NCBI GenBank assembly: GCA_035624455.1
Contig: DASPRM010000004.1
Location: 35,273 to 99,272 of the forward strand
Direction of reading: 5' to 3'
Length of the DNA: 64,000 bases
DNA from: Terriglobales bacterium
GTDB lineage: Bacteria > Acidobacteriota > Terriglobia > Terriglobales > Acidobacteriaceae
Under the pieces are notes generated by a model. The model was not told the origin of the DNA. It did not search any database and was given only the letters and a program-made list of their open reading frames with translations. Below, piece after piece: positions 19,027 to 29,436 of this stretch (the stretch's first letter is position 1; every line of letters begins with the position of its first letter). Both the position numbers and the translations under genes were made by a program.

Positions 19027-22000
19027 GTGCTTAGACTTTCGTCGGCTGCAACTGTTCTGCTGGCCTGTGCCGTTGTTCTCTCCTCGGCGGCACATGCCCA
19101 GTCCACCTTCGGCTCGATCCTGGGCGTAGTAAAAGACCCCAGCGGGCTAGTCATCCCTGCGGCCAAGATCACGCTTCTTAGCCTGGAGGAGCAGTCCACG
19201 CATGATACCGCCTCTGAAATGGATGGCTCCTTTCAGTTCATGAACGTAAAACCTGGTCGCTACGAGATCACGGCCAATGCCCAGGGCTTCAACCAATTCA
19301 AGCTGGAATCGGTGCAACTCGAAGCTCGTCAGACTCTGCGTGTCGATCTCTCGATGAAAGTGCACAGCGGATCAGAAATCGTCGATGTCGGCAGCACCGC
19401 GCCCATGATCAACACCGAAAGCGCGACGCTCGCCGAGTCCAAGGACTTCATCCAAATCTCTCAGCTCCCGGTCAACTATCGTGGCGCAACCACCAGTTCC
19501 CTGGCAATGCTGGCCACGGTCCCAGGCACACAGCAGGATGGCAACGGCAATGTCACCATTGGCGGCGGCCTGCCCTCGCAAGTCCAGTACTCGGTCGACG
19601 GCGCTTCCACGGTCAACATCCGACAGAACGGGGCACTGGCGAATATGAACCCTTCGTCGGAGCTCATCAGCGAGTTCAAGGTCTCGCAGTTCAACAACAA
19701 CGCGGAATTCGCTCAGCTCGGCGATGTCACCATCGCCACCAAGAGCGGCGGCGATCACTTTCACGGCAGCGCTTTTGAGTACCTGCAAAACAGCGCTCTG
19801 GATGCCACCACTTATGGATTTCCCAGCAAGCCCCATAAGGCCTTCAACACCTTCGGCGGAAGCCTGGGAGGACCGCTGAGGATTCCCCACCTGACGGGCA
19901 AGACACCCCACACATTTTTCTTTGTCGCTTACGAAGGAAACCGTCGCCGCACAGTAACGCCGTTGTTCTTAAACGTGCCGAGTCTAGATATGCGGGCGGG
20001 CAATCTGAATGAGCTGACTGGCAGCTACGGCCGGGTAGTTGATCCGCTTACTGGTCAGCCGTTCGCCAACAACACGATTCCCGCCAACCGCATTAGCGCC
20101 ACCTCCGCATCGTTGTTGCAGAATTACCTGACGCAGCTACCTAATGCGACAGCGGCAGGCGCAAATTATCTGCAGCAGACTGCAACCCCCAGCAACACCG
20201 ATGGCTACGACATCCGCGTAGATCACACGCTGACTAACAAGCAGTCTCTCTACGTTCGCTGGAGCGCGAAAAACATTTCTACCACGATCGCCAACCCGCT
20301 TCTTCCCAGCGATCAAGACAGCGAAACCGATCGCAACTTGATCTTCTCTCACAACTACGCGATCACCAACACTCTGGTGAATGAAGCGCGTTTCGGACTA
20401 TCGATGTTCCGGATGAGCGTGCAGTTTCCCATTCAGGGTGCGACCGCAGTGCAGGACTTGGGCCTGCTCGGGCTTGACCTCAGCGACCACCCCGATGCTT
20501 CGGCCTTTCCTACTTTCAATTTCAACGACGGCACGGGTCTCACTCCCATTGGTCGCGACAAAGCGGGCGTAACCAAGTCGCAAACGATCCAATTCACCGA
20601 CAACCTGAGTTGGGCACGCGGCAAGCACAGCCTGAAGTTTGGGGCTGACATTCGTCGTGTCGCTTACGCCGATATCGAGAGCTTCGGCGGATCCGACGAC
20701 TTCGGGGCGTTTACGTTTACCTCCGGCGCTCTGACGGGAAACAAGGCCTGCGGCGATCCCACCGCAACGGCTCCTTATCTCTGCGAGTCGGCATTTGCCG
20801 ACTTCCTGCTCGGATTGCCGGCCAAGACCTATGTGGCACAATCAGGGCCGGATGTGCTTGCCCACACCTGGCAGACCGGACTCTACGCGCAAGACGAATG
20901 GCGCATCCACCCTCGGTTGACCTTGAGCTTCGGCCTGCGCTGGCAAGCCTTGCCGCCTTTCGTCAGCCCGCTCAACAACCTCACCGCATTCGACAAGAGG
21001 AATGGAGGCGTAATTGTTCCTGATCACAACGTGCCCGTGCAGGGATTCCTCGAGTCCATCAATGCTTGTGCTGGAGCGTACAACCCCTATGGTATCTCCA
21101 ATCCCGCGCTTCCCTGCGGTCCGGTAGAATCCGCCAGCTCGCAAGGACTGGGCTCTGGGGTCCGCGAGTTCTACAAAAAGAACTTTCAGCCGCGCATCGG
21201 ATTCGCCTATCGCCCATTCGGCAACGAAAAAACTGTGATCCGTGGCGGCTTCGGGATTTTCACCATGACAAACCTGGGGCAGCTCTCGTTCAACACCACC
21301 AATATCAGCGTAGGTGTTGTGCGCACCACCGCCAATGGTGTGGTCAGCGGCCTGCCGGCCTACCAGTTCCCCAACGTTCGCACACCCGACAATCCTCTGA
21401 CGATAGCCGGAACGGGCGACTTCTATCAGAACACGCCCATCAACTATCGGGATCCGCAGTCAGCGCAATGGAATTTGACTGTGGAAAGAGAATTGATTCG
21501 CGACACCACCCTGCGTGTCAGCTATGTCGGCACCAACTCGTATCGCATGAGCCAGACCGTGGACTTGAATCAGGTCCCGCCCAGTGCAGTGTCGCCCAAT
21601 CCCAATCTGCGGCCGTACCTCAACTGGGGACGCATTCTCTCCTCTGAGAATCAAGGCTCCGTCAACTACGAAGCCCTGCAGTCGGAAATCAACCATCGCA
21701 GCCGCGGTGGCCTGACGCTACAGGCGAGTCACGTGTGGGCCAAGAGCCTGGGCAATGTGGGCGGAGATGCTCCCACTGCCTTCTCTCCCGAAGTCATCTA
21801 CGGAACCCCCGTAGCCAACCGATTCGACCTGGCGGCCAATCGCGGTGACGTCGCGGCCGTTCGGCGTAATCGGGTGCTGGTCTCCGCGATCTACGAACTT
21901 CCGGTGGGCAATGGCCGGCACTTCCTCAACCATATGAGTTCCGTGCCACAAGCCATTTTTGGTGGATGGTCGATCAGCACCGTCAGCATGTGGCAGACGG

Positions 22001-22431
22001 GACCATTTCTGACTCCGGTGACGAGCCCCAATTACGATCCTGGAAATCTCAACCTTGTTTATCGTGGCGCACTCCAGCGGCCGGATTGCGTAGCCAACGG
22101 TAACCTCTCGCAGCCTACCGTGAACGAATACTTCAATATCAACGCGTTCAATCCTGTTCCTGCTGGAGCAACCGGCAACTGCCGCGTTGGAAGTCTGGTA
22201 GGCGCAGGCACGGTGGCAATTGCGGGCGGACTCTCCAAAACCTTCGCTATTGGGGAGAAGGCTCGAATCAAATTTGAGAGCACGTTCACCAATCTGCCCA
22301 ATCATCTCAACTATGCAGCCCCTTCGACCGATGTTTCTTCTCCCGCCACCTTCGGGAAGATCACCAGTGTTCAGACCGCCGAAAACGCCGGCAACCGCAC
22401 AGGTCAGCTGGCGCTACGGGTCGAGTTCTGA
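19027..22431 (+). CDS. Oar-like TonB-dependent outer-membrane receptor with carboxypeptidase-regulatory domain
   Basis: A protein of 1134 residues with signal peptide ending AHAQS, then a CarboxypepD_reg-like beta-sandwich (GSILGVVKDPSGLVIPAAKITL ... GSFQFMNVKPGRYEITANAQGF), a plug-like segment, and a very long beta-barrel rich in Asn, Thr and aromatic residues ending in a Phe (LALRVEF), as outer-membrane barrels do. Such Oar/RagA-like proteins are abundant in acidobacteria, and are thought to import oligosaccharides or peptides; the ligand here is unknown. GTG at 19027 lies nine bases after GGAGG; the GTG at 19018 would abut that site. A hairpin terminator follows the gene. Confidence 0.88.
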   Translation: MLRLSSAATVLLACAVVLSSAAHAQSTFGSILGVVKDPSGLVIPAAKITLLSLEEQSTHDTASEMDGSFQFMNVKPGRYEITANAQGFNQFKLESVQLEARQTLRVDLSMKVHSGSEIVDVGSTAPMINTESATLAESKDFIQISQLPVNYRGATTSSLAMLATVPGTQQDGNGNVTIGGGLPSQVQYSVDGASTVNIRQNGALANMNPSSELISEFKVSQFNNNAEFAQLGDVTIATKSGGDHFHGSAFEYLQNSALDATTYGFPSKPHKAFNTFGGSLGGPLRIPHLTGKTPHTFFFVAYEGNRRRTVTPLFLNVPSLDMRAGNLNELTGSYGRVVDPLTGQPFANNTIPANRISATSASLLQNYLTQLPNATAAGANYLQQTATPSNTDGYDIRVDHTLTNKQSLYVRWSAKNISTTIANPLLPSDQDSETDRNLIFSHNYAITNTLVNEARFGLSMFRMSVQFPIQGATAVQDLGLLGLDLSDHPDASAFPTFNFNDGTGLTPIGRDKAGVTKSQTIQFTDNLSWARGKHSLKFGADIRRVAYADIESFGGSDDFGAFTFTSGALTGNKACGDPTATAPYLCESAFADFLLGLPAKTYVAQSGPDVLAHTWQTGLYAQDEWRIHPRLTLSFGLRWQALPPFVSPLNNLTAFDKRNGGVIVPDHNVPVQGFLESINACAGAYNPYGISNPALPCGPVESASSQGLGSGVREFYKKNFQPRIGFAYRPFGNEKTVIRGGFGIFTMTNLGQLSFNTTNISVGVVRTTANGVVSGLPAYQFPNVRTPDNPLTIAGTGDFYQNTPINYRDPQSAQWNLTVERELIRDTTLRVSYVGTNSYRMSQTVDLNQVPPSAVSPNPNLRPYLNWGRILSSENQGSVNYEALQSEINHRSRGGLTLQASHVWAKSLGNVGGDAPTAFSPEVIYGTPVANRFDLAANRGDVAAVRRNRVLVSAIYELPVGNGRHFLNHMSSVPQAIFGGWSISTVSMWQTGPFLTPVTSPNYDPGNLNLVYRGALQRPDCVANGNLSQPTVNEYFNINAFNPVPAGATGNCRVGSLVGAGTVAIAGGLSKTFAIGEKARIKFESTFTNLPNHLNYAAPSTDVSSPATFGKITSVQTAENAGNRTGQLALRVEF

Positions 22432-22468
22432 AGATGCGGCAGGTCGGCTGAGAGGAACAGCACAATGA

Positions 22469-22498
22469 GGGCGCGGCTCTCGGGTCGCGCCCGCTTTT
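22469..22498 (+). terminator. Rho-independent terminator after the Oar-like receptor
   Basis: A seven-base GC stem (GGGCGCG at 22469-22475 with CGCGCCC at 22486-22492), ten-base loop, then GCTTTTAG. It lies 38 nt after the stop codon. Confidence 0.7.
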
Positions 22499-22743
22499 AG
22501 CGCGCGGACCCCGTCATTTGCTCTACTTCGGAAGTATCTACAAGATCGCACGCGACATCAAGTCGACTTCCACATCGCAGCCGGACTCTCTGGAGCAGCA
22601 CCCGACGTGTTCGTCGGAGCAGGCTATTCGTTTCTGTTTCGATTGGCAAAGTGAAGCAGGAGCCCTGCTTTATGGTTCTTTTATGAACCTTTTATTCAAA
22701 CGTTATGCCCTCGGGTATCCAATCAAAGCGAGGGATGATTGGT

Positions 22744-22992
22744 ATGTCCATTAAAGAAGTCTCTGCCGAACAGCTCGCACAACTCTTTCATCATTACCAC
22801 GAAGCGCTTGCCGCCGATTTTGGCTGCAACCACCAGCCCAGTGCTGAGACCTGGGGCGAACTCTCCGCCAACGAGCAGCGCCGGATGGTTGCGGCGGCGC
22901 GCCTGGCATTACTGGAAATCAATACTCATCAGGACCAACAAGAGCAACGGCGCTGGTTTGCGAAACCAGGCCAAGCCGAATGGGGTTGTTGA
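22744..22992 (+). CDS. Small hypothetical protein (82 aa)
   Basis: A soluble helical protein starting MSIKEVSAEQLAQLFHHYHE and rich in Trp, His and Gln. ATG at 22744 is chosen because GAGGG ends nine bases upstream, whereas the ATG at 22735 would touch it. It ends 48 nt before the winged-helix gene, in the same orientation, so the two may be co-expressed. No family recognised; the overlapping frame 22739-23062 is a shadow. Confidence 0.6.
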   Translation: MSIKEVSAEQLAQLFHHYHEALAADFGCNHQPSAETWGELSANEQRRMVAAARLALLEINTHQDQQEQRRWFAKPGQAEWGC

Positions 22993-23040
22993 ACACAGTT
23001 GCATCGCCAACAACACAAAGTATTCAAAGAAGGAGGGCCC

Positions 23041-23415
23041 ATGGCTCATACCGCAAACGTAAGGCCATTTCCTCAACGCGCGAGTGACGACGAAGGAGGC
23101 CATCCGTCAACCGATGTTATCGATGTGGGTGACTTTCACATTGACCTCTCGGCGCGCACCGCCACCGTGCGAGGGCGAGAACTGCGGCTCACACCCGAAG
23201 AATTTGATCTGTTGATGTTTCTCACGTCGCATCCCAAAAAGCTGGTCACACCATCGACGCTGCTATCCACCAACTGGAATCGGAAGGGAGTGCAGCACGC
23301 GGAGTTCCTTCGCGTTCTACTGTCACTGCGGAGGAAATTAGAAGAGGATGGGCCTCAACATTACATCCGAACTGAGCCTTGGGTCTTATACCGCTTCGAC
23401 CCCGTAGCCTCCTGA
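23041..23415 (+). CDS. Stand-alone OmpR/PhoB-type winged-helix DNA-binding protein
   Basis: A 124-residue protein. After a polar N-terminus, residues about 35-122 form a Trans_reg_C winged helix: FHIDLSARTATVRGRELRLTPEEFDLLMFL, the turn KKLVTPSTLL and the recognition region FLRVLLSLRRKLEEDG ending in YIRTEPWVLYRF. There is no receiver domain in front and no histidine kinase nearby, so it is an orphan output domain, possibly controlled by abundance or by the 82-residue neighbour. GGAGG six bases before ATG supports the start. Confidence 0.8.
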   Translation: MAHTANVRPFPQRASDDEGGHPSTDVIDVGDFHIDLSARTATVRGRELRLTPEEFDLLMFLTSHPKKLVTPSTLLSTNWNRKGVQHAEFLRVLLSLRRKLEEDGPQHYIRTEPWVLYRFDPVAS

Positions 23416-23548
23416 GCAAATGGGTACGGGGCGCGAATGGTCATCGCCGCTTGATACTCGGGTCTTCGCATTGGGCGCTGCCTCCCATTCGGGGCTGTTG
23501 AGGAAGCAGTTGTCATAAAGCCAACCGGTTTGCGACGGCTCCAGTCCA

Positions 23549-23923
23549 TCAATTCTTTCGCGCGATCCCCACGATCTCAAAGCGTCCCTGCCGGAGCAGT
23601 GGGCCCGACCCAATGAAGGCTCGTGCGGGCAGAGGTCCCTGGAAATACTCGCGGTATCTTTTGTTGAAATGCTCGAATAGTCCGAGGTTGCAGCAGAATA
23701 TCTGCACCAGCACCAGGTCATTCAAGGTCATCCCCGCTTCCGCCAGGACGGCCCGCAGGTGCTCGAACAGCAGCGTGATCTCGTGATCCACATCCATGGG
23801 CGCAATGCCCAGGGCGGGATCGATTCCGATACATCCTGATAGATAGAGCGTGTCGTCGACCAGTACGGCATCACTAAACGGTAAACTCTCCGGATGATGA
23901 AGCAGGTTGATGTGCGTGCGCAT
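23549..23923 (-). CDS. RidA/YjgF-family protein
   Basis: A 124-residue member of the Rid family, trimeric proteins that hydrolyse reactive enamine/imine intermediates of amino-acid metabolism. Matching segments are VDDTLYLSGCIGIDPALG, LFEHLRAVLAEAGMTLNDLV and PLPARAFIGSGPLL; the Arg of PARAF corresponds to the catalytic Arg of RidA. The C-terminus FEIVGIARKN is typical. The start codon lies 30 nt inside the upstream extension of the CYTH frame, so the two are divergent. Confidence 0.87.
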   Translation of the reverse strand: MRTHINLLHHPESLPFSDAVLVDDTLYLSGCIGIDPALGIAPMDVDHEITLLFEHLRAVLAEAGMTLNDLVLVQIFCCNLGLFEHFNKRYREYFQGPLPARAFIGSGPLLRQGRFEIVGIARKN

Positions 23924-23980
23924 GCAGTCTATCTACTCCTGAATTGTTTAAACCTTGGGCCTGAGAGGAACAGCCCTGCG

Positions 23981-24574
23981 ATGCCGCAGATAACTTATAC
24001 TTCTTTGGTGGCTGAGCACAAAGAAGTCGAAATCAAGTTTCGGATTCCCGATCTGACGAAGCTTGAAGCGCGACTGTTTGAGCTCAACTTCCACCAGCAG
24101 ACGCCACCCAGCCATGAGATGAACATACTCTACGATCGCGGAGGTGAACTACGCCGCGGTGGTTCTTTGCTTCGGCTGCGCAAGTACGGCGACACCTGGC
24201 TGCTGACGTACAAGGGACGCTCGGACGAGAACGGCAGCCACAAAACCCGCATCGAGATTGAGACCGAAGTGGCTGATGGCGAGCGGATGAATGCCATGCT
24301 GCTGGCTCTAGGCTATGCTCCCAGCTTCCGCTACGAAAAGTTCCGCAGCGAATGGACTGACGGTGAAGGAAAGGTCGTGCTGGACCAAACTCCCATCGGC
24401 AACTTCGGCGAAATCGAAGGTTCTCCTGATTGGATCGACCGCATTGCCTCTGAGCTTCACATCCCTCGTGAGCACTACATCACCAAGAGTTACGCAGAGC
24501 TGTTTTTTGAATGGCAGAAACAGACTCACAACGAAGCCGAAGAAATGACCTTTGCGGCGATACCGCGACTCTAG
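23981..24574 (+). CDS. CYTH-domain protein (class IV adenylate cyclase / triphosphatase family)
   Basis: A 197-residue tunnel-fold protein. The defining ExExK motif is HKEVEIKFRI near residue 15. Further charged tunnel strands are LLRLRKYGD, LLTYKGR, KTRIEIETEV and FRSEWT, as in CyaB/thiamine-triphosphatase relatives, and the end ITKSYAELFFEW is typical of CyaB. Whether it makes cAMP or hydrolyses a triphosphate cannot be read from sequence. Start at 23981 follows GAGAGGAA and places ExExK near the N-terminus as in homologues. It converges on secA. Confidence 0.86.
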   Translation: MPQITYTSLVAEHKEVEIKFRIPDLTKLEARLFELNFHQQTPPSHEMNILYDRGGELRRGGSLLRLRKYGDTWLLTYKGRSDENGSHKTRIEIETEVADGERMNAMLLALGYAPSFRYEKFRSEWTDGEGKVVLDQTPIGNFGEIEGSPDWIDRIASELHIPREHYITKSYAELFFEWQKQTHNEAEEMTFAAIPRL

Positions 24575-24605
24575 AGTGTGAATGAGAACCTGACGTTTGG
24601 AATGG

Positions 24606-27554
24606 TTACGCGTTCTGGCCGCAGCACTTCTTGTACTTTTTGCCGGAGCCGCAGGGGCACGGATCGTTGCGGCCAATCTTGGCGCTGCCCCGAACCACCT
24701 GCTGCACCTGGCGCATGTCGCCGGCTCCCGCCATACGCGCTTCCTCCAGTTCGCGTTTCTTGCGCCGCAAAAATGCCTCTTCGATTTCGTCGACACTGGT
24801 CGCCAGGGGCCGGGGACGCCGTCCATCACCGCCTCGCGGCTCGCGCGCTCCCAAATCAGGCGGCTGTTCGCCCCCCGGCGCACCCACAGCAACCTCAACT
24901 CCGGCCGGCCCGATGATCTGCATCAGGTACAGATAGCGCGTCGTGTCCTCCTGGAAGCGCTTCATCATCTCTTCAAACATATCGAAGGACTCGCGCTTGT
25001 ATTCCACCAGAGGATCGTGCTGCCCGTACCCGCGAAGCCCGATGCCTTCCTTCAGATGATCCATGTTGAGCAGGTGATCCTTCCACTGCGAATCGAGCAC
25101 ACTCAACATGATCATGCGTTCGTGGCGGCGCATCTCGGTGGGACCGATCAACCTCTCCTTAGCGTCGTAACGCTGCTTCAGCTTGTCAAAGATCGCGTCG
25201 CCGAGCTCCTGCCGGTTGAGAGTCTCCGGCTTGATGCCCTCAGCTAGAATGTCCACACCGAACCGGGTGAAGATCGCATCTTTCAAGCCCTTGGTGTCCC
25301 AGTCCTCCGGATGCACATCCCGGGCACAGTAGCGATCCATCAGATCGCTCAGGATGTCGGCGACATAATCTTCCAGAATCAGTTCTTTCTGATCGACACC
25401 CTCCAGCAGCTGGCGGCGAAGGCTGTAGACAGCCTCGCGCTGCTTGTTCATCACGTCGTCGTATTCCAATAGGTGTTTGCGGGCTTCAAAGTTCTGCGCT
25501 TCTACGGCTTTCTGTGCGGCTTCAATCCTGCGAGTGATCAGCCGCGACTCGATGGGAATGCCCTCTTCCATGCCCAGCCGCTGCAGCAGCGTCGAAACCC
25601 ACTCCTTGGCGAAGATGCGCATCAAGTCGTCTTCCAGCGACAGATAAAACCGGGAAGAACCGGGATCGCCCTGGCGTCCAGCACGACCGCGTAGCTGGTT
25701 ATCGATCCGTCGGGCCTCGTGACGTTCGGTGCCCAGGATGTGAAGCCCACCAACGCCTACAACTTCCCCGTGATCGCCATCGGTTTGGGATTTGTACTTT
25801 TCCAGGGTCTGATTCCATAGATCAGCCGGACATTCGAATTCGCTGCCCTGGTAGTACCAGACGGTGGTGTTCTCGGTGTCGTGAGTTTCAATTTCGCCAC
25901 CTGCCTGCTGCACGGCGCGGGCGATCCCCTGCTTCACCAGTTCCTGCTTAGCCATGAACTCGGGATTCCCACCCAACAGGATGTCCGTTCCGCGCCCGGC
26001 CATGTTGGTAGCGATGGTGATGGCTCCCTTGCGGCCTGCTTGCGCCACGATTTCCGCCTCTCTTTCGTGATACTTGGCGTTCAGCACCACATGCCGTTTT
26101 AAGCCTTTCTTCGTCAACAGTTCCGCGAGCCGCTCCGATTTTTCAATCGAGGTAGTACCCACCAGAATCGGCTGGCCGAGATCGTTCAATCTCTTAATTT
26201 CGTCGGCCACTGCGAAATACTTCTCCCGCTCCGTGCGATAGACGATGTCAGAATTCTCAACGCGCAGCAGCGGCCGGTTCGTGGGAATCACGATGACTTC
26301 GAGCTTATAAATCTTGTCGAACTCGGGCGCTTCGGTCTCGGCGGTACCAGTCATGCCGGCCAGTTTCTTGTACATGCGGAAATAGTTCTGGAACGTGATG
26401 GTGGCCAGCGTCTGATTTTCCCGCTCGACCTTGACGTTCTCTTTCGCCTCGACCGCCTGATGTAGCCCATCGGACCAGCGGCGGCCGGGCATCAGGCGTC
26501 CGGTGAACTCATCCACAATAATGACTTCACCCTCTTTGACCACATATTCGACATCGCGCCGATAGAGCGCGTGAGCTTTGACCGCGGTTTCCGCGTGGTG
26601 CTTGAGATCCCAGTTTTCTGGATCTGCAATGTTGCCGATGCCCAGCAACTGCTCCACCTTCTCCCAGCCTTGGTCGGTGATGGTGATGGTGCGGTGCTTC
26701 TCGTCAACTGTGAAGTCCCCGGTATAGGTCTTCCCTTCCCCCGGCGGTCCATCAATTTCCTCACCCTTCGTGAGCTTGGGAATGATCTTGTTTACGCGGT
26801 AATACTTGTCGGTGGATTCCTCGCTGGCGCCGCTGATGATCAAGGGTGTACGCGCTTCGTCAATCAGGATGGAGTCGACCTCGTCCACGATGCCAAAGTT
26901 GTGCCCCCGCTGCACACATTCCGATAGATCGAATTTCATGTTGTCGCGGAGATAGTCGAAGCCAAATTCGTTGTTGGTCCCATAGGTGACATCGGCGGCA
27001 TAGGCTTCGCGCCGCTGATTGTCGTCGAGATCGTGAACGATCACCCCCACGCTCAACCCCAGGAAGGTATAGATCTTGCCCATCCACTCCGAGTCGCGTT
27101 TGGCCAGGTAATCGTTCACCGTGACAACGTGAACACCGCGTCCGGACAGCGCATTCAAGTACACCGGAAGGGTGGCAACCAAGGTCTTTCCTTCGCCGGT
27201 CTTCATTTCGGAAATCCTGCCCTGATGCAGCACCATGCCGCCGATCAACTGCACATCGAAGTGACGCATGTTCAGGACACGCCGGCCCGCCTCCCGAACC
27301 ACAGCGAAGGCTTCGGGCAGGATCTGTTCCAGAATTTCCTTCAACGCCTGCGAACGCTCGTCTTCATCCTCCAAGCCTTCCAGATGTGCGGCGATGCGCT
27401 TGCGGAATTCGTCGGTCTTTTCTCGCAGCTGCACATCCGAGAGTTTCTTCATCTCCGGTTCCAGTGCGTTGATCTGCTGCACGACCGGCTGCAGGCGCTT
27501 GATCTCGCGCTCGTTCTTGGTCCCAAAAACCTTACCTAAAAGCTGATTAATCAA
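24606..27554 (-). CDS. secA: Protein translocase ATPase SecA
   Basis: Motor of the Sec pathway, 982 residues. Walker A is [14 protein letters not shown]; the DEAD-type box is [26 protein letters not shown] and [12 protein letters not shown] are helicase motifs in the second motor domain. The C-terminal zinc-binding SecB/membrane site [18 protein letters not shown] is intact. The start is a TTG at 27554, with AAGGGA seven bases upstream, and gives the conserved opening [18 protein letters not shown]. Several opposite-strand frames are shadows. Confidence 0.98.
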   Translation of the reverse strand: MINQLLGKVFGTKNEREIKRLQPVVQQINALEPEMKKLSDVQLREKTDEFRKRIAAHLEGLEDEDERSQALKEILEQILPEAFAVVREAGRRVLNMRHFDVQLIGGMVLHQGRISEMKTGEGKTLVATLPVYLNALSGRGVHVVTVNDYLAKRDSEWMGKIYTFLGLSVGVIVHDLDDNQRREAYAADVTYGTNNEFGFDYLRDNMKFDLSECVQRGHNFGIVDEVDSILIDEARTPLIISGASEESTDKYYRVNKIIPKLTKGEEIDGPPGEGKTYTGDFTVDEKHRTITITDQGWEKVEQLLGIGNIADPENWDLKHHAETAVKAHALYRRDVEYVVKEGEVIIVDEFTGRLMPGRRWSDGLHQAVEAKENVKVERENQTLATITFQNYFRMYKKLAGMTGTAETEAPEFDKIYKLEVIVIPTNRPLLRVENSDIVYRTEREKYFAVADEIKRLNDLGQPILVGTTSIEKSERLAELLTKKGLKRHVVLNAKYHEREAEIVAQAGRKGAITIATNMAGRGTDILLGGNPEFMAKQELVKQGIARAVQQAGGEIETHDTENTTVWYYQGSEFECPADLWNQTLEKYKSQTDGDHGEVVGVGGLHILGTERHEARRIDNQLRGRAGRQGDPGSSRFYLSLEDDLMRIFAKEWVSTLLQRLGMEEGIPIESRLITRRIEAAQKAVEAQNFEARKHLLEYDDVMNKQREAVYSLRRQLLEGVDQKELILEDYVADILSDLMDRYCARDVHPEDWDTKGLKDAIFTRFGVDILAEGIKPETLNRQELGDAIFDKLKQRYDAKERLIGPTEMRRHERMIMLSVLDSQWKDHLLNMDHLKEGIGLRGYGQHDPLVEYKRESFDMFEEMMKRFQEDTTRYLYLMQIIGPAGVEVAVGAPGGEQPPDLGAREPRGGDGRRPRPLATSVDEIEEAFLRRKKRELEEARMAGAGDMRQVQQVVRGSAKIGRNDPCPCGSGKKYKKCCGQNA

Positions 27555-27781
27555 TGTCTTATCCCTTCCGTGATCATCCCAAGTGAAGGAAAGAAAGCCG
27601 GGGCATGCTACAGGCTAACACACATCTGTTAGATGATCCTTGGCCAACCGAGAACCACATTCCCAGAAGAATTCCGGGGGACAGCTATAATGCATGGCAC
27701 TATTTCGAGCCCGGCTACTGGTTTTGGGATTCACACCGATCCCCAGCCCCTTGAACCGATTGCTCGTGGAGGATAGGAACA

Positions 27782-28309
27782 ATGAAGAGATGGTTCTCCC
27801 TGGCCGCCATTGTAGTCATCTCCTGCTGTGCCCTGATGTGGTCACAGACCACGAAAACGCAGGACAGCAAGCCCGCAGAAACCCAACAAGAAGCGTTGAA
27901 GCAGTTTGGCAGTACGGATTCCGCTAAGTGGACGGACACCAGCAAAGAAGCGGCTGCTACCGACGAGCAAAAAGCCTGGCTCAACAAAGGCAAGCCGGAA
28001 ACCATCAGCGGCGAGGTGGTGGACGTCTCCTGCTACATGCAACTGGGCAAGACAGGTGCCAAGCACGCCGACTGCGGCGGCAAATGCGTGAAGAACGGGC
28101 AACCGATCGGGATTCTCACTTCCAGCAAAGAGCTATACCTGGTTATTCCGGAAGAGCATCACCCACGGCGCGACGGCCAGACCAATATTCGCGACGCTTT
28201 CGCCGCGCAGATGGGCAAGCAGGTCAAAGTAACGGGGATGGTACAGCAGACTCCGCAAGGCAAGGCGATTTTCGTCTCCAACATGGATGTGCAGAAGAGC
28301 GGCGACTAA
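27782..28309 (+). CDS. Exported small protein with Cys-containing core, hypothetical
   Basis: A 175-residue protein with a signal peptide (MKRWFSLAAIVVISCCALMW), a charged linker, then a compact domain whose core is GEVVDVSCYMQLGKTG ... HADCGGKCVKNGQPIGIL, ending in KQVKVTGMVQQTPQGKAIFV. The pattern of short strands suggests an OB-like fold, and the three Cys residues could bind metal or form a disulfide. Related sequences are common in acidobacteria without assigned role. GGAGGAT precedes the ATG; a TATAAT box is at 27686-27691 and a terminator follows. Confidence 0.75.
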   Translation: MKRWFSLAAIVVISCCALMWSQTTKTQDSKPAETQQEALKQFGSTDSAKWTDTSKEAAATDEQKAWLNKGKPETISGEVVDVSCYMQLGKTGAKHADCGGKCVKNGQPIGILTSSKELYLVIPEEHHPRRDGQTNIRDAFAAQMGKQVKVTGMVQQTPQGKAIFVSNMDVQKSGD

Positions 28310-28330
28310 GCTCTGGAGTTCGATAACGCG

Positions 28331-28357
28331 AAGGGGCGGCGCGGGCCGCCCCTTTTC
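28331..28357 (+). terminator. Rho-independent terminator
   Basis: Perfect nine-base stem AAGGGGCGG / CCGCCCCTT with a six-base loop, running into TTTTC, 21 nt after the stop of the exported small protein. The gene on the other side (SYLF) converges on it. Confidence 0.85.
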
Positions 28358-28410
28358 GTTGACAATCTGTTTGTGCAGAATGCCGAAGGCTTCTCTGGGT
28401 CCGTCCCGTG

Positions 28411-29103
28411 TTAAGACGCCACGTGCTTGGGAGAGGCCTTTGTCAGTTCGCTCAGCAAAGCAGCACTTGCTGGGGGCGCTTTGACTGCCCCTTCCCGAAC
28501 AATCTGCTTCGCTGAGAATTCTTTTCCGTAAAGATCCTTGTTGCCGCCATCATCGGAGCGGAGAGTAGAACCTTCCAGCGAGATCCCCGCAAAGACCCCC
28601 TGAGCACGTGAGTAGGAGAGCATTTCGGCTTTCATGACTACATCCGTGGCAGCGGCGGCATCGCGCCCCTTTGGCCCAGCCGCCGCGGAAGCGTCCGCTC
28701 CAAGCTTGACCTTACTGGACATCACCGAATTCGCCCCACGTTCGTTCATAACCAGAATCACGAAGTCAGTTGCCTCGCCGCCGATCTGCAAACCGAAACT
28801 CCCTCCTTCGAGGGCAAACATTGCGGGAGCGCTCCAGCCACCATTGAACTCCTTCCCTTTGCGACAGGTAATCACCCCTCGGCCATAGCTGCCACCGACG
28901 ATGAAAGCTGCTTTCTTCACTCTGGGAAATACGATCACGCAAAAGGATTTGTTGAGTAGATCCTTGGGAATGCTCTCCGGCATCCCCAGGATTTCCTTCA
29001 GCACGTCGGCGGATTCCTGCAGCCGCTCCTGTTCCTTTTTCTGGCCGAACCCGGGTAAGGCCATGGCCAGGCAAACCAGCACCAGCATGCACTTCCTCAT
29101 CAT
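28411..29103 (-). CDS. Exported SYLF-domain (Ysc84-like) lipid-binding protein
   Basis: A 230-residue protein with a signal peptide (MMRKCMLVLVCLAMALPGFGQ) and a SYLF domain, a family that binds phosphoinositides in eukaryotes and is of unknown role in bacterial envelopes. Family features are IVFPRVKKAAFIVGGSYGRGV, WSAPAMFALEGGSFGLQIGGEATDF and the later SYSRAQGVFAGISLEGS. Start at 29103, after GGAGG, rather than the much longer frame reaching 29355. A three-copy 15-base repeat lies in its upstream region. Confidence 0.86.
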   Translation of the reverse strand: MMRKCMLVLVCLAMALPGFGQKKEQERLQESADVLKEILGMPESIPKDLLNKSFCVIVFPRVKKAAFIVGGSYGRGVITCRKGKEFNGGWSAPAMFALEGGSFGLQIGGEATDFVILVMNERGANSVMSSKVKLGADASAAAGPKGRDAAAATDVVMKAEMLSYSRAQGVFAGISLEGSTLRSDDGGNKDLYGKEFSAKQIVREGAVKAPPASAALLSELTKASPKHVAS

Positions 29104-29137
29104 TTCCTGCCTCCAGTCGAGAGATTCGGGCGTTGTT

Positions 29138-29181
29138 GAAATTCCGGGCATCGAAATTCGGGGCATCAATTTCGGGGCATC
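29138..29181. repeat. Three tandem copies of a 15-base unit
   Basis: Units GAAATTCCGGGCATC (29138-29152), GAAATTCGGGGCATC (29153-29167) and AATTTCGGGGCATC (29168-29181). They lie 35 nt upstream of the SYLF gene start. This could be an operator array or simple slippage; there is nothing further in the rest of 29104-29436 that I can assign. Confidence 0.7.
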
Positions 29182-29436
29182 AATAATGAGGGTGGACGGC
29201 AGATATTGCAACTGATGTAAAGTCGAGAGGGTTCCGCTAGAGTCGGGATCGGGAGTCTGTAAGGTGGGGTTTGCGGTGAGACCAGAACTTCTGGCGCGTT
29301 TGTAATCAAGCCGTCTGAGGCCAGCAAGACCATGCAAATAGGTAAGCCAGCTCATCTGTTACAATGCCTGAGGCTTAATGCAGATTTTTCTGCATGCCCG
29401 GCGTGCAAAAGCACGCGGCCTGATTCCTGCCAGAGC

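Noticed and set aside
18772..19095. Minus-strand frame of 107 codons before the Oar-like receptor
   Set aside because: No ribosome site or motif, and it overlaps the receptor start region.
24597..25247. Plus-strand frame of 216 codons opposite secA
   Set aside because: Complement of the secA C-terminal coding sequence; no independent support.
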